Positions 38,160 to 43,264 of a stretch of 43,264 nt of DNA are shown here, one piece after another. Both the position numbers and the translations under genes were made by a program. The notes beneath the pieces are model-generated. The model was given only the letters and a program-made list of their open reading frames with translations, was not told where the DNA came from and did no database searches. The DNA comes from Aeriscardovia sp. (lineage in GTDB: Bacteria > Actinomycetota > Actinomycetes > Actinomycetales > Bifidobacteriaceae): the NCBI GenBank assembly GCA_017538895.1, contig JAFYHY010000038.1:1-43264 (forward strand), in the 5' to 3' direction. The number at the start of each line of letters is the position of its first letter. Within the stretch, counting starts at the first letter, position 1.

Positions 38160-38468
38160 ATGTACGCGATTGTAAAGGCTAGCGGCCACCAGGAGAAGGT
38201 AGAGGTTGGCGACGAAATCACCGTCAACCGTCTCGCTGCGAAGAAGGGTGACAAGGTTGAATTCCCTGTCGTTCTTTTTGTTGACGGTTCCAAGACCGTT
38301 ATTGATACTCAGGATCTTGAAAAGATCCATGTTGAGGGCGAAGTAATTGACGATGAGGTCAAGGGACCAAAGGTCGTCATTCAGAAGTTCCATAACAAGA
38401 CCGGCGGTGCTCGCCGTCAAGGTCATCGCCAGAAGTTGACAACTGTAAAGATCACAAAGATCGCCTGA
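38160..38468 (+). CDS. rplU: 50S ribosomal protein L21
   Basis: This 102-residue 23S rRNA-binding ribosomal protein has the family pattern [20 protein letters not shown] at the start, and [20 protein letters not shown] with [11 protein letters not shown] at the end. Length is standard. Codons are those of a highly expressed gene. It is followed after 24 bases by rpmA. Confidence 0.98.
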   Translation: MYAIVKASGHQEKVEVGDEITVNRLAAKKGDKVEFPVVLFVDGSKTVIDTQDLEKIHVEGEVIDDEVKGPKVVIQKFHNKTGGARRQGHRQKLTTVKITKIA

Positions 38469-38492
38469 CATCCAGGATAAAAGGAGGTAATC

Positions 38493-38768
38493 ATGGCACA
38501 TAAGAAGGCTGGTTCCAGCTCACGCAACGGTCGCGATTCACAACCACAGTTCCTGGGCGTTAAGAAGTTCGGCGGCGAAGCTGTTGTCGCAGGCAATATT
38601 ATTCTTCGTCAGCGTGGTTCTCGTTTTTATCCAGGTCTTAATGTCCGTAAGGGTAAGGATGATACACTCTTCGCTGTTGCTGATGGCATTGTAAAGTTTG
38701 GTATCCGTCATGACCACAAGGTTGTCGATGTTGTTGCCAAGAAATCAGAAGTTAATTCAGCTATTTGA
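38493..38768 (+). CDS. rpmA: 50S ribosomal protein L27
   Basis: This 91-residue ribosomal protein has an N-terminal tail that reaches the peptidyl-transferase centre. [20 protein letters not shown] is the full conserved start, with no Firmicutes-type cleavable extension. [15 protein letters not shown] and [12 protein letters not shown] follow. A strong AAAGGAGG ribosome site precedes the ATG. Confidence 0.98.
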   Translation: MAHKKAGSSSRNGRDSQPQFLGVKKFGGEAVVAGNIILRQRGSRFYPGLNVRKGKDDTLFAVADGIVKFGIRHDHKVVDVVAKKSEVNSAI

Positions 38769-38784
38769 TCAAAATCGTCATGAG

Positions 38785-38818
38785 AGGTCGCACCGTGTTT
38801 TACGATGCGGCCTTTTTT
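38785..38818 (+). terminator. Terminator/attenuator between rpmA and obgE
   Basis: AGGTCGCA pairs with TGCGGCCT (one G-T pair), with an inner CGT/ACG stem, followed by TTTTTT. Confidence 0.85.
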
Positions 38819-38860
38819 ATTATGGATAAAGCACAGAGTTGCATATTGAGAGGGAACTAA

Positions 38861-40477
38861 ATGACAGATTTTGTTGATCGTGTTGTTGTTCATTTCAAGG
38901 GTGGAAATGGCGGTAACGGAGCCTCCTCTATACGTCGTGAAAAATACAAACCGTTAGCAGGTCCAGATGGCGGTAATGGTGGACGCGGTGGATCAATTAT
39001 TCTTCAAGCGTCATCAGATGAAACAAGCCTGCTTGATTTTCGATATTTACCACATCGTTCTGCAGTGAATGGCAAGCACGGTGAAGGTGATTACCGTGAT
39101 GGAAAACAAGGAGAAGACATTATTGTCAAAGTTCCTGTAGGAACAGTAGTATTCCAAGCTGTTGGCAAAGTTGGTGAATCCAAACATTGTGGAATACAGT
39201 TAGCTGATTTAAAGCATGAGAATAGTACCTTTATTGTTGCCCATGGTGGTTTTGGGGGATTAGGTAATCATGCGTTAGCGAATAAAGCACATCGTGCACC
39301 TGGTTTTGCTCTTAAAGGCGAACCAGGAGAAGAAGTTGATGTCATTCTCGAATTAAAGTCTGTTGCTGATGTTGCTTTAGTAGGCTATCCTTCAGCAGGA
39401 AAATCCAGTTTAATTTCAGCTATTTCAGCTGCTCGTCCAAAGATTGCTGATTATCCTTTTACCACTCTTATTCCTAATTTAGGTGTTGTGAAAGCTGGAT
39501 ATAAACGCTTCACTGTTGCTGACGTCCCTGGTCTCATACCTGGAGCAGCACAAGGCAAGGGGCTTGGACTTGAATTCTTACGACATATTGAAAGAACACA
39601 AGTCATTGTCCATGTGATTGATTGTGCCACACTGGAACCTGGACGTGATCCATTTTCTGATTATGAAGCGGTTGAAGCTGAATTAGCTCAGTATGCAGAT
39701 CAACTCAAGTTACCTCTTGGAGTTATTCCTATTAAGGAGCGACCACGTATTATTTTCTTAGCTAAGACAGATCTTCCTGACGCAAAAGAACTTGCTGAAA
39801 TGGTACGTACACAGTTTGAGGATCTTGGTTTACCTGTTTTCATGGGTTCAGCTGTTTCACATGAGGGATTGAAGCAATTTGTTTTTGCTTTATCAGAAAT
39901 GGTGGATTCGACACGTCAGAAGGTAAAAGATCTTGAGGATAACACTGACGATGAGCGTGTCATTATTAATCCATTGTCAATGAGAAATCATAAAGATTTA
40001 GATACTGATGATGATTTTTCTATTACTCGATGTGCAGAACGAGATGGCAGTTATTGGTTTGAAGTACGTGGAACAAAACCAGAACGATGGATTATTCAAA
40101 CTGATTTTGATAATGATGAAGCGGTCGGTTATCTCGCGGATCGTTTAGCTCGTTTAGGCGTTGAAGAAGCATTGCATAATGCTGGAGCTGTTGCAGGTGA
40201 TGAAGTTCATATTGGTCAAGGAGCACATGAAGTAGTCTTCAATTGGGATCCTACAATTGCGGCAGGTTCTGAAGGTCTTGATGACATGCCTGTTGTTAGT
40301 CGTGGTGAAGATATTCGTCTCCGTGATAATGGGTATGCGAAACGTCGTACTAATAGTGAACGTCGAAAGATGTATCACGCAAAGATGGATCGTTTAGCCG
40401 AATTACGTGCTGAACGTGAGGCAGAACGACAGGCCGGACATTGGACTGATCCATCAAAAAATGACAATCTTGACTAA
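38861..40477 (+). CDS. obgE: GTPase ObgE/CgtA
   Basis: This 538-residue GTPase is involved in 50S assembly and stress control. The glycine-rich Obg fold (about 1-160) reads GGNGGNGASSIRREKY. The G domain shows G1 GYPSAGKSS, G2 YPFTT, G3 DVPGLIPGA and G4 AKTDL. An OCT domain (about 370-450) with WFEVRGTKPERWI follows, as in actinobacteria and bacilli, then an acidic/Arg-rich tail. GAGAGGGA precedes the ATG. In M. tuberculosis proB follows obg; here it does not. Confidence 0.97.
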   Translation: MTDFVDRVVVHFKGGNGGNGASSIRREKYKPLAGPDGGNGGRGGSIILQASSDETSLLDFRYLPHRSAVNGKHGEGDYRDGKQGEDIIVKVPVGTVVFQAVGKVGESKHCGIQLADLKHENSTFIVAHGGFGGLGNHALANKAHRAPGFALKGEPGEEVDVILELKSVADVALVGYPSAGKSSLISAISAARPKIADYPFTTLIPNLGVVKAGYKRFTVADVPGLIPGAAQGKGLGLEFLRHIERTQVIVHVIDCATLEPGRDPFSDYEAVEAELAQYADQLKLPLGVIPIKERPRIIFLAKTDLPDAKELAEMVRTQFEDLGLPVFMGSAVSHEGLKQFVFALSEMVDSTRQKVKDLEDNTDDERVIINPLSMRNHKDLDTDDDFSITRCAERDGSYWFEVRGTKPERWIIQTDFDNDEAVGYLADRLARLGVEEALHNAGAVAGDEVHIGQGAHEVVFNWDPTIAAGSEGLDDMPVVSRGEDIRLRDNGYAKRRTNSERRKMYHAKMDRLAELRAEREAERQAGHWTDPSKNDNLD

Positions 40478-40529
40478 AAAAAGACACGGTTCAAGTAGAC
40501 GAATCTGTTTTTTTTAGATATGATAGAGA

Positions 40530-40557
40530 CCAGCAGCTCATTGAGTTGCTGGTTTTG
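40530..40557 (+). terminator. Terminator between obgE and tRNA-Trp
   Basis: CCAGCAGCTC-ATT-GAGTTGCTGG is a 10-bp stem with one G-T pair, followed by TTTT. Just upstream an A/T inverted repeat (40474-40517) ends in eight T residues and may also stop transcription. Confidence 0.78.
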
Positions 40558-40577
40558 TGCCTTTTTAAGGTACAGAT

Positions 40578-40650
40578 AGGGGAATGGCACAATTGGTAGC
40601 GCAACGGTCTCCAAAACCGTAGGTTGTGGGTTCGAGTCCCGCTTCCCCTG
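40578..40650 (+). tRNA. tRNA-Trp(CCA)
   Basis: Acceptor AGGGGAA/TTCCCCT, anticodon stem ACGGT/ACCGT around CTCCAAA (anticodon CCA), T-arm with GGGTTCGAGTCCC, discriminator G as expected for tRNA-Trp. It lies just before secE, a widely conserved arrangement. Confidence 0.97.
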
Positions 40651-40681
40651 CTCGCGGGTGATCAGCAGTGAGGATCTAAGG

Positions 40682-40906
40682 ATGAATAATGAATCAAAAA
40701 GTGAAGAATCAAAAATGAACTTCTTCACCAAGATTGGTTTGTTTATTCGACAGATTATTGCTGAGCTTCGTAAAGTTGTTGCACCAACCCGTAAAGGACT
40801 TTTCAACTGGGTCATTGCCGTTCTTATTTTTGTTATTCTTTTAATGCTTTTTGTTACGGCTATTGACTTTGGTATGGGTAAACTTGTTCTTTTAGTATTT
40901 GGCTGA
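40682..40906 (+). CDS. secE: Preprotein translocase subunit SecE
   Basis: This 74-residue small SecYEG subunit has a short polar N-terminus, an amphipathic helix ending in IAELRKVVAPTRKGLFNWV (the conserved cytoplasmic segment) and a single membrane helix (about 46-70). I place the start at ATG 40682, preceded by GAGGATC; an in-frame GTG at 40658 lies just after tRNA-Trp and is less likely. It is 20 bases before nusG. Confidence 0.94.
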   Translation: MNNESKSEESKMNFFTKIGLFIRQIIAELRKVVAPTRKGLFNWVIAVLIFVILLMLFVTAIDFGMGKLVLLVFG

Positions 40907-40926
40907 GATGAAATTGAGGAGTAGCA

Positions 40927-41703
40927 ATGGAGACTGAAGAAAACATTTCCTCTCAAGATGAACCAGAGGTAGCTACCACTGAAGAAGCTCAGCAGACAAG
41001 TACTGAAGAGTTAGATGCTGCTATGAATGATTCACAAACCACATCCGAAACAACAGAAACAGCAGATGCTGAATCATCATTAGATGCTGGAGAAAAAGCT
41101 GTTCGAGATTTCTCTAAAGAATTACGTACCTTACCTGGCAAATGGTATGTCCTTCATACTTATTCAGGGTATGAAAAGCGCGTAAAACAAAATCTTGAAG
41201 CCCGTATTGTAACTTTCGGTCTTGAAGATAAAGTCTTCCAAATCGAAGTCCCAATGGAAGAAGTCGAAAAGCACACCGAAAAAGGACACAAAGTCATTAA
41301 TCGTGTACGTATTCCTGGCTATGTTCTTGTCCGCATGGACGAAGACGACGATGCTTTCCGTATCGTTCGCGAAACTGAAGCTGTAACCGGTTTCGTCGGC
41401 ATGCAACGTGAACCAGTCGCTCTCAGTCGCAAAGAAGTCATTGCTATGATGGCTCCAATGATTTCACAAAATGCTTTGAAGAAGGCTGGCGATCATGTCA
41501 CTGCACGTGCAAAGCGCACTATCGAAGTCACCTTCAAGCAAGGTGAATCCGTTACCGTTACCAGCGGCCCATTTGCTTCTATGCCAGCAGTCGTTTCTGA
41601 AGTATCGCCTGATAACCAGAAGCTGACAGTTTTGGTCTCAATCTTTGACCGAGACACGCCAGTAGAACTAGGCTTCAACCAAGTTGAAAAACTAGATAAG
41701 TAA
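40927..41703 (+). CDS. nusG: Transcription termination/antitermination factor NusG
   Basis: This 258-residue RNA polymerase-binding factor links transcription to Rho or ribosomes. An acidic, Thr/Glu-rich extension (about 1-65) is typical of actinobacteria. The NGN domain begins [20 protein letters not shown] and includes [11 protein letters not shown]. The KOW domain reads [29 protein letters not shown] precedes the ATG. It is followed by a strong terminator, so rplK-rplA has its own promoter. Confidence 0.97.
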   Translation: METEENISSQDEPEVATTEEAQQTSTEELDAAMNDSQTTSETTETADAESSLDAGEKAVRDFSKELRTLPGKWYVLHTYSGYEKRVKQNLEARIVTFGLEDKVFQIEVPMEEVEKHTEKGHKVINRVRIPGYVLVRMDEDDDAFRIVRETEAVTGFVGMQREPVALSRKEVIAMMAPMISQNALKKAGDHVTARAKRTIEVTFKQGESVTVTSGPFASMPAVVSEVSPDNQKLTVLVSIFDRDTPVELGFNQVEKLDK

Positions 41704-41716
41704 TTTGTATGTTTGG

Positions 41717-41746
41717 AAAGCGTGCCACTGATCGGCACGCTTTTTT
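41717..41746 (+). terminator. Terminator after nusG
   Basis: AAGCGTGCC-ACTGATC-GGCACGCTT is a perfect 9-bp GC-rich stem followed by a T tract. Confidence 0.92.
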
Positions 41747-41828
41747 ATTAGTACAGGCATACTATACAATATGAAAGCTTGCTGTTTAGATGTAGTACTC
41801 TGCAAATAAACAACATAGATTAATCAGT

Positions 41829-41860
41829 AGCGGAAGAAGCTTTGTCTTCGTTTGACCGCT
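41829..41860 (+). promoter_or_regulatory. Leader hairpin upstream of rplK
   Basis: AGCGG/CCGCT encloses an inner AAGA/TCTT stem with asymmetric internal loops, 22 bases before the rplK ATG. L1 is known to repress rplK-rplA by binding an mRNA mimic of its rRNA site; this is a candidate, on position and shape only. Confidence 0.35.
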
Positions 41861-41882
41861 TCAGAGAAAGAAGAACCACAAA

Positions 41883-42317
41883 ATGGCTCAAAAGGGTAAG
41901 AAAGTTACTGCTCTGATCAAACTGCAGATCCCAGCAGGTAAGGCTAACCCAGCTCCGCCAATCGGCCCAGCTCTCGGTTCACACGGCGTGAACATTATGC
42001 AGTTCTGCCAAGCCTACAACAACCAGACCAAGGATAAAGCCGGTCAGATCATCCCAGTAGAAATTACTGTATATGAAGATCGTTCCTTTACCTTTGTTCT
42101 TAAGACTCCTCCAGCAGCAGATCTCCTTCGCAAGGCAGCTGGTATTGCTAAGGGCTCATCTAACCCACTGACTACTAAAGTTGGCTCTGTCACCTTAGAT
42201 CAGTGCCGTGAGATCGCTCAACTTAAGCTTGCTGACTTATCCGCTCGTGACGTTGAAGCAGGCGCAAAGATTATCGCTGGTACCGCTCGTTCTATGGGCA
42301 TCACCGTTACTAAGTGA
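41883..42317 (+). CDS. rplK: 50S ribosomal protein L11
   Basis: This 144-residue protein forms the GTPase-associated centre with 23S rRNA. Conserved features are [31 protein letters not shown] and, in the RNA-binding half, [20 protein letters not shown] and [19 protein letters not shown] lies before the ATG. It is the first gene of the rplK-rplA pair. Confidence 0.98.
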   Translation: MAQKGKKVTALIKLQIPAGKANPAPPIGPALGSHGVNIMQFCQAYNNQTKDKAGQIIPVEITVYEDRSFTFVLKTPPAADLLRKAAGIAKGSSNPLTTKVGSVTLDQCREIAQLKLADLSARDVEAGAKIIAGTARSMGITVTK

Positions 42318-42337
42318 GATCAGAAGGTAAATAATCT

Positions 42338-42366
42338 ACGGTAGAGCTGACGCTAGCTCGAACCGT
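42338..42366 (+). promoter_or_regulatory. Hairpin in the rplK-rplA spacer
   Basis: ACGGT-A-GAGCT pairs with AGCTC-GA-ACCGT around GACGCT, a 10-bp stem with an asymmetric bulge, ending 22 bases before the rplA start. It may adjust rplA expression. Confidence 0.4.
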
Positions 42367-42388
42367 GACTGCTCGACAGGAGAAGCAG

Positions 42389-43078
42389 ATGACTAAGCGT
42401 TCTAAGAAATATCGCGAATCAGCGGAGAAGATCGACCGCTCTATGCTGTACACACCAGCAGAAGCAGTTGCTTTGCTGAAGTCTATGCCGAAGTACAACT
42501 TCGACGAGTCTATTGATGTTGCATACCGTCTTAATGTTGATCCACGTAAGGCAGATCAGCTTGTTCGCGGCACAGTCTCCCTTCCTAACGGAACTGGTAA
42601 GACTGTTCGTGTTGCTGTCTTTGCTCGTGGACCACAAGCAGAAGCAGCTAAAGCTGCTGGTGCTGATGAAGTCGGCGATGATGATTTAGTAAAGAAAGTA
42701 CAGGATGGCGACCTCAACTTTGATGCTGTTGTCGCAACACCTGACATGATGGGCAAGGTCGGCCGTCTCGGTCGTATCCTTGGACCTCGTGGCCTTATGC
42801 CAAATCCAAAGACTGGCACCGTTACAATGGACGTTGCTAAGGCTGTTAAGGATATCAAGGGTGGAAAGATTGCATTCCGTGTTGATAAGAACGGTAACCT
42901 TAGCTTCCTCATTGGAAAGATGAGCTTCGATGAAAAAGCTCTTCTTGAGAATTTTGCTGCAGTATCTAGCGAAATTAAGCGTTTGCGTCCAGCAACCTGC
43001 AAGGGCCGTTACATCGCGCATGCAACCATGTCCTCTACTATGAGCCCTGGTATTATGCTCGACATTAATACTTTGTGA
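42389..43078 (+). CDS. rplA: 50S ribosomal protein L1
   Basis: This 229-residue protein of the L1 stalk also acts as translational repressor of its own operon in other bacteria. Signatures are [39 protein letters not shown] and the diagnostic [21 protein letters not shown] place the start at ATG 42389, with AGGAG 8 bases upstream; an in-frame GTG at 42365 falls within the spacer hairpin. A terminator follows. Confidence 0.97.
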   Translation: MTKRSKKYRESAEKIDRSMLYTPAEAVALLKSMPKYNFDESIDVAYRLNVDPRKADQLVRGTVSLPNGTGKTVRVAVFARGPQAEAAKAAGADEVGDDDLVKKVQDGDLNFDAVVATPDMMGKVGRLGRILGPRGLMPNPKTGTVTMDVAKAVKDIKGGKIAFRVDKNGNLSFLIGKMSFDEKALLENFAAVSSEIKRLRPATCKGRYIAHATMSSTMSPGIMLDINTL

Positions 43079-43101
43079 TTGTCATAGTATTTGTGATATT
43101 T

Positions 43102-43127
43102 AAGCCCCTCGCCTGTGAGGGGCTTTT
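43102..43127 (+). terminator. Terminator after rplA
   Basis: AAGCCCCTC-GCCTGT-GAGGGGCTT is a perfect 9-bp stem followed by TT and a T-rich stretch. Confidence 0.92.
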
Positions 43128-43145
43128 CTTTTGGCGTGTCGTTTT

Positions 43146-43174
43146 TTGCTTTGTGTGTGAAATCGTGTTAAAGT
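43146..43174 (+). promoter_or_regulatory. Candidate promoter of a downstream rRNA operon
   Basis: TTGCTT (43146-43151) and TAAAGT (43169-43174) are spaced by 17 bases, beyond the rplA terminator and with no ORF downstream in the window. Confidence 0.4.
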
Positions 43175-43241
43175 CTTTTCTTGCTGTTCATGAGTCGTTG
43201 AGATGTTTTTCTCACGTGTAATTCATGATTCCAGCTTGGTG

Positions 43242-43264
43242 GTTTGAGAACTCGAGAGCGTTGA
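43242..43264 (+). promoter_or_regulatory. rRNA-leader-like sequence at the right edge
   Basis: GTTTGAGAACTCGAGAGCGT closely resembles the conserved TTTGAGAACTC element found shortly before 16S rRNA in actinobacterial rRNA operons. The match is from memory, and the rRNA gene itself is outside the window. Confidence 0.5.

Overview
The window is a gene-dense bacterial chromosome segment, most likely from a low-GC member of the Bifidobacteriaceae (Actinomycetota). I judge GC at roughly 40% by eye; it was not computed. The evidence is gene content and order. There is a complete atpBEFHAGDC operon followed by the actinobacterial mismatch endonuclease nucS, a Rho factor with a long polar insertion, an argS preceded by tRNA-Arg(CCG), an RNase E/G-rplU-rpmA-obgE series, and tRNA-Trp-secE-nusG followed by rplK-rplA. 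Putative -10 boxes (TATACT, TAGAAT) and GTG starts also fit. No transposase, integrase, phage gene or CRISPR array was seen; this is core chromosome.

Layout. 1-2.4 kb: a partial tRNA-Val, a phasin-like protein paired with a UbiB/ABC1 kinase, and tRNA-His. 2.6-5 kb: a MacB-like ABC exporter, then tRNA-Leu and tRNA-Thr on the other strand. 5-10.1 kb: a membrane acyltransferase, pgi and rho. 10.2-14.5 kb (minus): a membrane-anchored peptide-binding protein and valS. 14.5-17.6 kb: nth, an unknown membrane protein, ppa (minus), hsp20 with a textbook HspR operator (HAIR), and initiator tRNA (minus). 17.7-25.7 kb: the F1Fo ATP synthase operon and nucS. 25.7-31 kb: an FKBP lipoprotein (minus), then a large two-pass membrane protein, a lipoprotein and a TPR/thioredoxin-fold protein without CXXC. 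31-35.3 kb: tRNA-Arg, argS, a divergent thrB homologue and a Maf-Nudix fusion. 35.5-43.1 kb: RNase E/G, L21, L27, ObgE, tRNA-Trp, SecE, NusG, L11 and L1. The right edge looks like the promoter and leader of an rRNA operon.

How it works together. Most genes serve translation, RNA processing, protein quality control and energy. Genes expected at conserved positions in actinobacteria (lysA and hom between argS and thrB; proB after obgE) are absent here, which suggests amino-acid auxotrophy and a host-associated life. The thrB homologue that remains has lost the usual homoserine-binding motif, which makes it the most intriguing gene. Other points of note are the Maf-Nudix fusion, abrupt within-gene switches in synonymous codon style, several long perfect inverted repeats near promoters, and a possible small ORF coupled to nucS. 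I found no clear-cut new multi-gene defence or metabolic system.
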